Source: Stenotrophomonas sp. SY1 (GTDB lineage: Bacteria; Pseudomonadota; Gammaproteobacteria; Xanthomonadales; Xanthomonadaceae). From it: 64,000 bases of DNA. A model generated the notes under the pieces. It did no database searches. It saw only the letters and a program-made list of their open reading frames with translations, and was not told the origin of the DNA. Shown here piece by piece: positions 1-8,731 of this stretch. Within the stretch, counting starts at the first letter, position 1, and the number at the start of each line of letters is the position of its first letter. The stretch is taken from positions 1,841,543 to 1,905,542 of the forward strand of contig NZ_JAJOYR010000001.1 in assembly GCF_021202945.1 (NCBI RefSeq), read 5' to 3'. The position numbers and the translations under genes were made by a program.

Positions 1-2
1 TG

Positions 3-1325
3 AGAGCACAGATGCCCTCTATCCGTGATCAGCTGGATAGGGCGCAGCGGGCGCTGAGCGACTATCAGACGCGCGTGGACTCGGTGGATATGGTTCTTCA
101 GACCAAGGGTCTACTCGAACAACAGGTCGCTGTGGAGACCGGAATCCAGCAGCTGCGGCTGCAGCAGGCGGAGATTGATCGCAGATTCACCCGTGACCAC
201 CCGGCCTACCAAGCGTTGATGCGGCAGTTGGGGGAGCTGGAAACGCGCAAGAACGCTTTCCAGGGCAGGGTGCGGCAACTCCCGGAGTCGCAGCAGGAGT
301 TGCTGCGACTGACGCGTGACCTGCAGGTCAGCAATGAGATGTACACGGCCATGCTCCACCAGGCACAACAACTGGATGTGGCCAGGGCAGGAACGATTGG
401 CAACGTTCGGATCGTGGATGCCGCAGAGGTGGACGGCCTTGATCCGGTAGCCCCGCGGAGGGCATTGCTGGTTCTGGCTGGACTGGCGTGCGGGCTGTTC
501 AGCTCGGTCGGTTGGATACTGCTGAGCAAGCTCTTCAATCGCGGCGTCGAGGACCCGTCCCAGCTTGAGGAGATGGGGCTCCCGGTGTATGCCGCAGTAC
601 CCACAGACAGTCCCCCCGGCAGGCGGCTGCTTCAGGTCAGGCGTCGCGCTGGCGACGAGGGTCTGCTGGCGGTGCTCGATCCGGCTGCTCTGGCGGTTGA
701 GGCGTTGCGCAGCCTGCGCACCAGCCTTCATTTCGCGAAGCTTGAGGCCAGGAACAACATCGTTCTGATCTCGGGGGCGAGCCCTGGCGCGGGCAAGACC
801 TTCGTCACGACCAATCTGGCTGCGGTACTTGCACAGGCGGGGCAGCGGGTATTGCTCATCGATGCGGACATGCGCAAGGGCACGGTGCACAAGGTGCTGG
901 GCGTGTCGCAGGCTCCCGGGTTGTCGGATGTGCTGGCTGGACACTGTGGCGTCGCGGACGCGATCACCCAGTATCCGGCATTGAATGGTCTCCACTTCAT
1001 TGCTCGTGGCACCGCTCCGCCGAATCCATCGGAACTGCTGCTGCGTGAGGCATTGGAACAGCTTCTTGATGCTGTACAGGGCATGTTCGATGTCGTGCTG
1101 ATCGATACACCACCGATTCTTGCGGTGACTGACGCGTCGGTGATCGCACGGCATGCCGGTACCAGTCTGCTGGTTGCCCGCTTTGGAAAGAACCAGCCAC
1201 GCGAGCTGGAGGTTGCGAGACGTCGCTTCGAGCAGAACGGCGTCAAGTTGCGGGGAGTCATCCTCAATGCCGTGGAGCAGCGGGTTATGGGCTTCTCCAG
1301 TTACGGGTACTACGAATACAGGTGA
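3..1325 (+). CDS. Polysaccharide chain-length regulator / tyrosine autokinase (Wzc-like), 5' end cut off
   Basis: C-terminal part of an inner-membrane bacterial tyrosine kinase that controls polymer length and export of an exopolysaccharide or capsule. The frame is open to the left edge, so the usual start is outside the window (family members are about 700 residues; about 440 are visible). Counting from the first ATG at 12, there is a coiled-coil-rich periplasmic part, a membrane segment near residues 150-175, Walker A (GASPGAGKT, near 254), Walker A' (LLIDADMRKG, near 282), Walker B (VVLIDTPP, near 361) and a C-terminal tyrosine cluster (YGYYEY), the expected autophosphorylation site. It heads the plus-strand polysaccharide genes. 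The family call is firm; the exact polymer is unknown. Confidence 0.93.
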   Translation, partial: RAQMPSIRDQLDRAQRALSDYQTRVDSVDMVLQTKGLLEQQVAVETGIQQLRLQQAEIDRRFTRDHPAYQALMRQLGELETRKNAFQGRVRQLPESQQELLRLTRDLQVSNEMYTAMLHQAQQLDVARAGTIGNVRIVDAAEVDGLDPVAPRRALLVLAGLACGLFSSVGWILLSKLFNRGVEDPSQLEEMGLPVYAAVPTDSPPGRRLLQVRRRAGDEGLLAVLDPAALAVEALRSLRTSLHFAKLEARNNIVLISGASPGAGKTFVTTNLAAVLAQAGQRVLLIDADMRKGTVHKVLGVSQAPGLSDVLAGHCGVADAITQYPALNGLHFIARGTAPPNPSELLLREALEQLLDAVQGMFDVVLIDTPPILAVTDASVIARHAGTSLLVARFGKNQPRELEVARRRFEQNGVKLRGVILNAVEQRVMGFSSYGYYEYR

Positions 1326-1410
1326 TGGGCCGAGTACGCATGTGGGAGGTGCGGTAGGTACCTCCTTTCGTTTCTACCGGCGTTGTTGAAGGTTGACGGA
1401 AGATGTTGAA

Positions 1411-1893
1411 GTGATTGCTTTGGTCCAATGTAAAACGCGTACCGTGATTACCTACGGGACGTTTGATCTGTTCCATGTTGGCCATCTGAATCTCCTGCGC
1501 CGGATGCGCGCACTGGGAGATCGGCTGGTCGTGGGTGTGTCAACGGACGAATTCAACGCCAAGAAGGGAAAGCGCACGGTTGTTCCGTTCAAGGATCGGG
1601 TCGCTATTGTCCAGGCCGTCCGCTATGTCGACCAGGTGATCGCTGAGCATGATTGGTCGCAGAAGATCGGGGACATCGAAACCCTGGGAGTCGACGTGCT
1701 GGGCATGGGCGATGACTGGGAAGGACAGTTCGACCACCTGAATGATGCGTGCGAAGTGGTGTATCTGCCCCGTACCAAGAACATCTCCAGTACCGAGATC
1801 AAGCGTGCCCTTAGTGCTCTGGATGCAGCGCAGATAGCTGAGCTGAAGGTTGCCTTGGACCTGGCATCGACCATCGTGCGGCGTTTCGAATGA
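1411..1893 (+). CDS. tagD: Glycerol-3-phosphate cytidylyltransferase (TagD-like)
   Basis: Predicted cytosolic enzyme making CDP-glycerol from CTP and glycerol 3-phosphate, the activated donor for glycerol-phosphate polymers. The nucleotidyltransferase signature GTFDLFHVGH (residues 16-25, HxGH at 22-25) and the second signature RTKNISSTEI (121-130) are both present, and the stretch MGDDWEG matches TagD well. The family usually starts just before the T-V-I-T-Y motif. GTG 1411 has a GGAAG site 8 bases upstream and is chosen; TTG 1393 and GTG 1444 are alternatives. About 30 residues follow the last motif, somewhat more than in Bacillus TagD. The next gene overlaps its stop codon. TagD is mainly known from Gram-positive teichoic acid pathways. 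Confidence 0.9.
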   Translation: MIALVQCKTRTVITYGTFDLFHVGHLNLLRRMRALGDRLVVGVSTDEFNAKKGKRTVVPFKDRVAIVQAVRYVDQVIAEHDWSQKIGDIETLGVDVLGMGDDWEGQFDHLNDACEVVYLPRTKNISSTEIKRALSALDAAQIAELKVALDLASTIVRRFE

Positions 1894-3110
1894 AGGGGGC
1901 AAGCCTCCGATTGGGATTAGGCAGGCGCTCGCCGATCCTTGCAATTGGCGATCAGTTGGCAGTTGTCCTCGGCAACGCACTGCTTGGCGTCATGGTCGCC
2001 AGGAGTTCCAGCATGGAGGAGTTCGCCCGATTCGCACTGTTCCAATCGCTGCTTGTTCTTCTGGGGTTTCTCCACGTGCCGTTGATGAATGACCCGCTTG
2101 TTCTGGGCAGGGGCGGAAGGGGGACGGCGTTGATGGACTCATTGGTGTTCACCGTGCGCGTCTTTGCGCCGTTGTCGGTCAGTGGCTCTCTTGTGCTGTC
2201 GATGATGGGTGTTGCTGGCCCCGTGGAGTCGATCCTGCTGCTGGCTCCCAGCGTCATGCTCGCGTGCCTGTGCTGGTCGGCCAGAAGTGCATTGCACGGG
2301 GATGGGAATCACCGCGCGGCCTGCCTGGTCAGCACGACGGGTATGTTGACGTCGTTGCTGGTGTTCGCAGGACTACTGTTTGCTGGCATCCAGCCTGTTC
2401 GTGCCGCGTTCATGGCCATCGCCGGCTCCAGTCTGCTGGCGTTGCTCGTAGCCACGCGTTTCGATATCGAAAATTCGATCAGGCGAGGTTCCGTTGATGA
2501 GGGCGCCGACGCAGCCTTGCCGGGGCTGGCCGCCGCCGGTCTGGTTTGGGTTTCGGGGAACGTGACTGTCCTGTTCCTTGCATGGTTGGGACGGCTTGAG
2601 GATATCGCGGGGCTTCGCGCTGTGTTGACGCTGTTACTTCCGCTGAATCAGTTGCTGATTGGTCTTTCTGCGTTCCTGATGCCGCGCTTTGCCTATCTCC
2701 ATGGTTCGGGACAATTCTCCTTGATACAGCGGTTTCTGCTTCGGCTGTCCTTGGGTTGTTCGGGGATGGCGCTGTTGTTTGTTCTCTGTGTGTATCCGCT
2801 GGCTGGTCAGCTGCTCGGCCGTATCTATGGGACTGGCTATGTGGCCTACGAAGGGCCGATGCGTCTGGGGGCGACAGTACTGCCGCTGTGTTGGGGTCTT
2901 ATCACGCTTCGCAGGACGCTGCTGCGCAGCAGTGGACGGCTGCCTGACCTGCTGCGGATCAATGCTGCTGGTCTGCTGGTTGGAATTCCGCTCTCACTGG
3001 TGGTTCTGTTGTCTTCGAATGAGAACGCAGTCATGGGGTCGTTTGTCGTGGTCCAGATTGCGATGCTTTGCGCGTACCTGCTGCTTGGGCGCGAGCGAAA
3101 GGTGATTTGA
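1890..3110 (+). CDS. Polysaccharide flippase-like membrane protein (Wzx/PST type)
   Basis: A 406-residue integral membrane protein with about 10-12 hydrophobic segments throughout and few charged loops, the size and pattern of Wzx-type lipid-linked oligosaccharide flippases and polysaccharide transporters. The start ATG overlaps the tagD stop (ATGA), so translation is probably coupled. Between an activated-glycerol enzyme and a glycerophosphotransferase, the natural role is moving the undecaprenyl-linked repeat unit across the inner membrane. No catalytic motif would be expected. The Wzx assignment is inference from topology and context; sequence identity to named flippases was not tested. 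Confidence 0.75.
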   Translation: MKGASLRLGLGRRSPILAIGDQLAVVLGNALLGVMVARSSSMEEFARFALFQSLLVLLGFLHVPLMNDPLVLGRGGRGTALMDSLVFTVRVFAPLSVSGSLVLSMMGVAGPVESILLLAPSVMLACLCWSARSALHGDGNHRAACLVSTTGMLTSLLVFAGLLFAGIQPVRAAFMAIAGSSLLALLVATRFDIENSIRRGSVDEGADAALPGLAAAGLVWVSGNVTVLFLAWLGRLEDIAGLRAVLTLLLPLNQLLIGLSAFLMPRFAYLHGSGQFSLIQRFLLRLSLGCSGMALLFVLCVYPLAGQLLGRIYGTGYVAYEGPMRLGATVLPLCWGLITLRRTLLRSSGRLPDLLRINAAGLLVGIPLSLVVLLSSNENAVMGSFVVVQIAMLCAYLLLGRERKVI

Positions 3111-3111
3111 C

Positions 3112-4335
3112 GTGGCGGGCGACAATTTCTCATTTTTGCGCGACAGCCTGCTGAAGGCATTCAAACTGCCATGGTTCGCCGTTCTCTCGATTCTGGCCAG
3201 GTTTGCTGTGCGCGACAGAAATCTCTGGTTGTTCAGTCGTCGCAGCGGTGTCGGCGATGGGCCGCTTGCGATGGCCCTGCATTTTCGAGAGATCAACCCC
3301 GCTTTGCGGCTGGTATGGCTGACCCGTGACGATGCCGACGATCGGTTGGCCGAGTTCCATCAGCTTGAGTTCCACAGGCGCGATTCTTTGCACGGACTGC
3401 TGCTTTGCCTGAAGGCGGGTGGTGGGTTCATGACCAATGGCTTCAGCGATCTGCGTGGCCCGGCAATCTGGGGCGCGCAGGTCATCCAGTTGTGGCACGG
3501 TGCCCCCTTGAAGCGGATCGGTAGGGATCGTCGCGATCACTCTGGCAGGCAGAACGTCCTGCTACGGCGTCTGATAGACCGGCTCGAGGCATATTGGAAT
3601 AGTCATTGCACCTACGTGATCTCCGCTTCGCCGTTGGCAGCCGAACGTCTGTGTTCGGCGATGGCGCTGCCCGCGAGCAGAGTTGTGGTGACCGGTGATC
3701 CGCGCATGGACCTGGTCGGGCGCGATAACGGAGCGGCGCGCAGGACGCTGGAGGCGCTGGCGGTTACGCATGGGCTTGGCGGGAGGCGGTTGTTTGCCAT
3801 CGTCGCGCCTACCTGGCGCGAGGATGGCGCGGTGGTCGATGGCTTGGATGCCCATGCGTGTTCGATTGTCGCTGCGCGAAGTGATCTTGTGGTGTTCGTC
3901 AGGGCACATCCACACTCGGCGGAAATCGATGCCTTTGACGGTGTGCCCAATGTGATCGCCCTGTCCCCATTGGACTACCGGGACGTCACCGCGCTGCTGG
4001 CTGGATTCGACGTCCTGCTCACCGACTATTCCAGTATCGCGATGGACTTCTCCGTGCTGTCCAGGCCTATCGTGCTGGTTGCGCCTGACTTGCTCGGATA
4101 TGCAGCCGCGCCCGGCCTGTACGAGGACTACTGCCGGTTCAGCGAGGGGCGGAGTTACGGCTCCTGGTCCGACGGCATCGTTGAGTTGGTGTCGCTGTGC
4201 GAAGGGGATCACGCGCTGGCTCAGAGCTATAGCGATCGGAGTCGCGCCATGGCGGCGCGCTACCACCCTTTCGGTACGGAAGGGAATGCAGAGCGCGTGG
4301 CGTCGCTGCTGGCTTCCGGAAAGGAGTGCCGTTGA
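3112..4335 (+). CDS. CDP-glycerol glycerophosphotransferase family protein (TagB/TagF-like)
   Basis: A 407-residue protein that should transfer glycerol phosphate from CDP-glycerol to a lipid-linked sugar or growing polymer at the cytoplasmic face. The C-terminal catalytic region carries the family signatures QLWHGAPLKRIG (from about residue 127, the conserved WHG histidine) and LLTDYSSIAMDF (from about residue 303, the TDYSS motif that binds the donor phosphates). It starts with GTG two bases after the flippase stop, and its stop overlaps the next ATG. With tagD two genes upstream, donor synthesis and transfer lie together. Whether it adds one glycerol phosphate (TagB-like) or polymerises it (TagF-like) cannot be told from the sequence. 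Confidence 0.88.
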   Translation: MAGDNFSFLRDSLLKAFKLPWFAVLSILARFAVRDRNLWLFSRRSGVGDGPLAMALHFREINPALRLVWLTRDDADDRLAEFHQLEFHRRDSLHGLLLCLKAGGGFMTNGFSDLRGPAIWGAQVIQLWHGAPLKRIGRDRRDHSGRQNVLLRRLIDRLEAYWNSHCTYVISASPLAAERLCSAMALPASRVVVTGDPRMDLVGRDNGAARRTLEALAVTHGLGGRRLFAIVAPTWREDGAVVDGLDAHACSIVAARSDLVVFVRAHPHSAEIDAFDGVPNVIALSPLDYRDVTALLAGFDVLLTDYSSIAMDFSVLSRPIVLVAPDLLGYAAAPGLYEDYCRFSEGRSYGSWSDGIVELVSLCEGDHALAQSYSDRSRAMAARYHPFGTEGNAERVASLLASGKECR

Positions 4336-5453
4336 TGCGGATCATGCATGTGACCCAGTGTCTGGGAGGCGTTGAGACATACCTGCGTTCGTTTCACGCG
4401 CACGGCGCGTTCGACGGCTTTGAGTGTCGTGTACTCGTTGTCCCCTCAGAATGCCTGTTGGCTGAGGAATGGCGGGCGGCAGGCGGCGTGGTTGAGGTTG
4501 TCGAAATGCGACGCGACGTCGGGGTCTTCTCCGATATCCAGTCGCTCGGCCGGATCCTGCGTCTGATGCGACTGCATCGGCCGGATGTCGTGCACCTGCA
4601 CAGCTCCAAAGCGGGGGCGCTCGGTCGGATCGCCGCGCTTGCCAGCAGGTTGTCCGGGCATCGTGCTGCAGTGGTCTATACGCCGCATGCCTACTATTAC
4701 CTTGCCCAGTCCGGTTGGAGGCGGCGTGTTTTCCAATGGATAGAGCGCCTGCTTTCGTGTTCCACGGATCTGCTCATGGCGACGTCGGCCAGCGAGCGGG
4801 AGCGAAGCCTGGTCGAAGTCGGTTATCGCACACGCAAGATATGCACCATCTCCAATGGGGTGTCGCTGTGCGATCCCCGTGCCCGGGGGCCTGACAACGG
4901 CGGCGTGATCGACGTGATCTTTGTTGGACGGATCTGCCACCAGAAGAACATCGAGTTGCTTGCCAGGGTCATTGCACGCTTCAGCGCGGGTGAGGGTGTG
5001 CGCTTCAGGATCGTTGGTGCCGGACATTACAGGCAGGATCGCTTTCTGCTTGATGCGCTGTTGCACGACGCAGGCGTGGATCAGGGGTTGGTGGAGATTG
5101 TTCCCTGGCTCACGCATGCGGAGGTGCAAGCGTTGTTTGCTGTTTCCGACATCAGCGTGGTGACATCGCGATATGAGAGTTTTGGCTATGTGGCCGCTGA
5201 GGCGGGTGCGGCAGGGCTGCCGGTGGTGGCTGCGAACGTGGACGGGCTGAAGGATGTCGTCGAGGCTGGTGTCAGCGGATTTCTTGTGGAACCGGAAGAT
5301 TGCGAGGGCTTCGTCGCGCGGATCCGCCAACTTTCCGGGGACGCGGGCCTGAGGACACGCATGGGGGATGCAGGGCGCTGCCGGGTAGCTCTGCATTTCA
5401 ACGTTGGCAGGAACGCAGTGGCGATGCGCGATGTTTACGCGGAGCTGCGATGA
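4335..5453 (+). CDS. Glycosyltransferase family 4 protein
   Basis: A 372-residue GT-B fold glycosyltransferase of the GT4 type, probably adding one sugar to the lipid-linked repeat unit. The N-terminal acceptor domain opens with MRIMHVTQCLGGVETYL, and the C-terminal nucleotide-sugar domain has VIFVGRICHQKN and the E-x7-E motif ESFGYVAAE (residues 280-288). ATG 4335 is chosen because it overlaps the preceding stop (TTGATG) and has AAGGAG 8 bases upstream; an in-frame GTG at 4326 is less likely. The donor and acceptor sugars cannot be read from the sequence. Confidence 0.9.
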   Translation: MRIMHVTQCLGGVETYLRSFHAHGAFDGFECRVLVVPSECLLAEEWRAAGGVVEVVEMRRDVGVFSDIQSLGRILRLMRLHRPDVVHLHSSKAGALGRIAALASRLSGHRAAVVYTPHAYYYLAQSGWRRRVFQWIERLLSCSTDLLMATSASERERSLVEVGYRTRKICTISNGVSLCDPRARGPDNGGVIDVIFVGRICHQKNIELLARVIARFSAGEGVRFRIVGAGHYRQDRFLLDALLHDAGVDQGLVEIVPWLTHAEVQALFAVSDISVVTSRYESFGYVAAEAGAAGLPVVAANVDGLKDVVEAGVSGFLVEPEDCEGFVARIRQLSGDAGLRTRMGDAGRCRVALHFNVGRNAVAMRDVYAELR

Positions 5454-6526
5454 GCAGGGCGAATGCCGGTATCGGCTGGTACTTCGTGGCCATGTTTTCC
5501 GTCGCCGGCGTATTCCTGGTCCACGAGATGCCGCAACTCTGGCATTCGAAGTTCTATCTCGATGGGCAGACGCTGCTTGCCGCCACGCCGGCAATGGAGC
5601 TGTTTGCAGGGTCGTACAGGGCGAGCGCGTGGTTGTTCTGGCCGGTGTTTCAGCTTGCCGGATACTTGGGGCTGGACCTGAGCCTGTATTCAAGTCGCTT
5701 TGATCGGGCATGGTTCGTGATGAACCTGCTGTGGGCGCTCCCGTTTCTGGCCATGATCTGGGAGGTGGTGAGGCGGATGGGTGCGCGTGCTGCTCCGAGC
5801 GACATCTTCGTTCTCTTCTGTGCGCTGGTGTTGTACGCCCCGTTCTACGGCAGCATCAACAAGGACATCGTCCCAGCGTTGATGATGTTTGCCGTGACCG
5901 CCGCTTTGGCGGCTGGCCGGCTCGGCACGGCGCTGACCGTCTTTGTGGTGCTGGTGCTGGCCTATGGACTTGTGGTGCGTGTCTATTTCCTGCTCTTCGG
6001 CACTGTATTCGTGCTTGCTTACTTCCTGGTCGATAGCCGCACGAAGATGATGGTCGCGCTGTTTGCTGGAACGATGGTTGTTGTCCTTTCCTTTCCGTAC
6101 ATTCCGCGGGCGCTTATCGACATCGGGCGCGCTGAGTACCTCGAGGATGTGGCGAGCACACGGATCAACTATTCCTTCGACGACTACACGGCGGGCGGCT
6201 TTGCGCTCAATCGCATCGTTGCGGTGGTCAGGGTGGCGTTTCCTGTCGAGCTGCTGCTGAAATCACCCGTGTATGCGCCATTCGTTCTCTTCCGTTGCTA
6301 CGTCACGCTGCTGATGCTGAAAGCGATTGATCAGGTGGGGGGCATGCGGATGGCAGCGTGCGTCATTCTGGCATTCACCGTCACGCAGGCGGTGTTCGAG
6401 CCGGATTTTGGCTCGGCGTTCCGCCACTTCATGATGGCAATTCCACTGGTGATCTATCTGCAATCAGCATTTGGTCGCCCGGCTGGCCATCGCTGGGGTG
6501 CCCTCGCCAGGCCGCGATCCTGCTGA
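5450..6526 (+). CDS. Polytopic membrane protein, possible polysaccharide polymerase (Wzy/EpsG-like)
   Basis: A 358-residue integral membrane protein with around ten hydrophobic helices. ATG 5450 overlaps the glycosyltransferase stop (ATGA), ruling out the much longer upstream-open frame. The only stretches reminiscent of O-antigen or EPS polymerases are a polar NKDIVPALMM segment and a late EPDFGSAFRHFMMAIPL segment, where an acidic and an arginine/histidine loop flank helices. As the last gene of the run, next to a flippase and transferases, a Wzy-like polymerase is the missing function and the best guess. No diagnostic motif proves it. It ends 63 bases before the convergent GfcD-like gene. 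Confidence 0.6.
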   Translation: MSRANAGIGWYFVAMFSVAGVFLVHEMPQLWHSKFYLDGQTLLAATPAMELFAGSYRASAWLFWPVFQLAGYLGLDLSLYSSRFDRAWFVMNLLWALPFLAMIWEVVRRMGARAAPSDIFVLFCALVLYAPFYGSINKDIVPALMMFAVTAALAAGRLGTALTVFVVLVLAYGLVVRVYFLLFGTVFVLAYFLVDSRTKMMVALFAGTMVVVLSFPYIPRALIDIGRAEYLEDVASTRINYSFDDYTAGGFALNRIVAVVRVAFPVELLLKSPVYAPFVLFRCYVTLLMLKAIDQVGGMRMAACVILAFTVTQAVFEPDFGSAFRHFMMAIPLVIYLQSAFGRPAGHRWGALARPRSC

Positions 6527-6589
6527 TTGGCCAGTGTGTTCCGACCTTTCAACGCGGAGCGGAGCCGGCGGGGTGGGGTACCGATAGTG

Positions 6590-8731
6590 TCACGGGTTGA
6601 GCCAGCCCGGCTGCGTTTGCCACCGCAGGAGATCACGCTCGTCAGTCTCTTGGTACAGGCCCCGCGGCCGCGCCAAACGCGCACCACCATCGCGGTACAG
6701 CGGGTTCCATGCCAGGTTGGCGTGGGCACGGGTGGAGCGGGGCAGCATCAGATCGAACGGCATTCTTATGAAGATGCCCTTGTCAAAGCTCCCTTCGCCG
6801 AAATCCTCGGACGAGACATCGGTCTTGGTGGCATATGCGCCCATGCTGACGCCGTTGTTGAACGCACGTGCCATTGAAAGCGTGGCGCCCCAGTCGCCCG
6901 CAAGGTAGCGGCCGGCATGGAGGCTGCTGGCTATCCTGCGCTGGCTTCCCCACAGGTAATGGAAGCCGATATGGCCAGTGCCGGTGCTGTAGCCGCGGAA
7001 ATGGAACTTCTGCCCGAAGTCGCGCTGTCTGACCCAGTTCAGGTCGGCGCCAACCGCCCAGCGTTCGCCCAAGGGGCGATACAGCACTTCGCCGCCAACA
7101 CCGCCGTACATGGATTCGAGCATGCCGGCGTAGGCCATTGCGTACAGCGTATTGCCGAGCTTTCCGGTGGCGGTGAACTGCAGGTTGGGAACCGTGAAGT
7201 CGGAAGTAGTCAGGTACTGTCTGACGTGGGTACGCACGCGCGGCAGGTTGCTTGGGGCGTCGTAGTGGAACTTGTCGTAGTTGTTGTAAGCGTTGTAGCT
7301 GATAGTTCCGCTGAGCTGGAGATTGGGTGTGAGCTGCAGTGCGCCCTGGTACGCGCCTGACAGCTGGAACAGGATGAAGCCATCCGGCCCGCCAACGGTC
7401 TGTTGGTAGCCTAGCTTGAAGGCGCTGTCGAACTGGCGCGTCGACGGCGCATACAAGGTGGTTGCAGGCCTTGCTGTTGGCGCGGTGACATGCAATTGCG
7501 TGGCGAGCTGGGCAGGGGAAATGCGGTTGTCCAGGTAGTTGTGGAGCACGCTCAGTTCGATGCCTGTTTCCAGCAAGGGCATGCCCATGCGGGTGTTCCG
7601 TACGGTCAGCCAGTTGACGTCTGCCGGTGCATCGCTGGCAAGAATGCGAGCGCTGCGCTCGAAGCCACGTGCGGGTTGTATGTAGCGGCGTTGCTCGCCG
7701 CTGACGATGATCTCCGTTCCGCGCCGGGAGATGCGTTGCACGCGCAGGCCGGCGTTGCTCTCCAGCTGCGCGGCGATCGCGGCCCAGTCGGTTTGCGTTT
7801 CGGGCCCGACCGGTTGCGCCAAGGTGGCGGCGTTGTAGGGAACTGGCGGTGGGTCCAGTGGTTTGGCGCTCGAACTGGCCAGGGCAGGATTGGAGCGCAG
7901 GGTCAGTCCAAGCATGGCGGTGGTGCCGCGCTCCCACCCCAGATGCAACTGCACGTTGCGGTTGGGCATGTAGACCGCGCCAATGTTGAACGGTGTGCGC
8001 TGGCGCTGATGATTGTGCTGTGGCTCGTTGCGATAGTCGTTGCCGTCGTACTCCAGCTCGAGCTGCAGGGGCTTCCAGGCTGTCTGATAGGCCAGTCCGC
8101 CAAATACGCCTACTGGGCCACGGAACATCGCGCTGGTGCCCAGCTGCCCGGCTGCATGGTTGGTGGTGTTGCTGTCGGGGCGGTGCGCATAGCGGTCATC
8201 GATGTGTCGCAATGGGTTGCCGAAGTCGCCACGGTTTCCGATGTATCCCGTTGCCACGCCGATGCTGGCATCCAGCGGTCCGATCCGCTTGTTGGCAACC
8301 AGGTACTCGCTGGAGAAAAGCCCGGTGCCGCCGACGTCGCGTATGCCGAACGCCACTTCTGGTGTCCACCTGCGCTCACGAAGCAGGCGCAGCTTCAGGT
8401 CGATGGATTTGTCCTTGTAGCTCTGGTCGCCGCTGAGTGCGTGACTGCCATAGCGGCGGTTGGCAACGGAGACGTAGCGGAAGCTTCCTTCCAGCCACGG
8501 CATGGGCTGCATGACGACCGTATAGCGGCTGTAGGGGGATGTGTGGCTGGCGGTGAGGCTCAGACTGCCTTCCCCATCCATGCGGCTGCTGGGCGTCTGC
8601 AGCAGGCCTGTGCCGCCCCAGTCGCTGGCGTTAGGCGTGGGGCCTTGCTGCGCGTGCAATGCGCTGCAGACGCCCAAACCCAGCAGCGCCAGGCTTCCAC
8701 GGGACAAGCTCCGCTTGCGTTGCCGCCTCAC
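6590..8731 (-). CDS. YjbH/GfcD-family outer-membrane polysaccharide secretion protein
   Basis: A 713-residue exported protein resembling YjbH of E. coli and GfcD of the group-4 capsule operon, thought to be an outer-membrane beta-barrel helping polysaccharide secretion. It has a cleavable-type signal peptide ending near LHAQQ, followed by the family's opening (GGTGLLQTPSSRM) and many alternating aromatic beta-strand stretches to the C terminus. GTG start at 8731 overlaps the stop of the GfcC-like gene, so the two are probably translationally coupled. It is the last gene of the minus-strand export operon. The mechanism of this family is poorly defined. Confidence 0.85.
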   Translation of the reverse strand: MRRQRKRSLSRGSLALLGLGVCSALHAQQGPTPNASDWGGTGLLQTPSSRMDGEGSLSLTASHTSPYSRYTVVMQPMPWLEGSFRYVSVANRRYGSHALSGDQSYKDKSIDLKLRLLRERRWTPEVAFGIRDVGGTGLFSSEYLVANKRIGPLDASIGVATGYIGNRGDFGNPLRHIDDRYAHRPDSNTTNHAAGQLGTSAMFRGPVGVFGGLAYQTAWKPLQLELEYDGNDYRNEPQHNHQRQRTPFNIGAVYMPNRNVQLHLGWERGTTAMLGLTLRSNPALASSSAKPLDPPPVPYNAATLAQPVGPETQTDWAAIAAQLESNAGLRVQRISRRGTEIIVSGEQRRYIQPARGFERSARILASDAPADVNWLTVRNTRMGMPLLETGIELSVLHNYLDNRISPAQLATQLHVTAPTARPATTLYAPSTRQFDSAFKLGYQQTVGGPDGFILFQLSGAYQGALQLTPNLQLSGTISYNAYNNYDKFHYDAPSNLPRVRTHVRQYLTTSDFTVPNLQFTATGKLGNTLYAMAYAGMLESMYGGVGGEVLYRPLGERWAVGADLNWVRQRDFGQKFHFRGYSTGTGHIGFHYLWGSQRRIASSLHAGRYLAGDWGATLSMARAFNNGVSMGAYATKTDVSSEDFGEGSFDKGIFIRMPFDLMLPRSTRAHANLAWNPLYRDGGARLARPRGLYQETDERDLLRWQTQPGWLNP

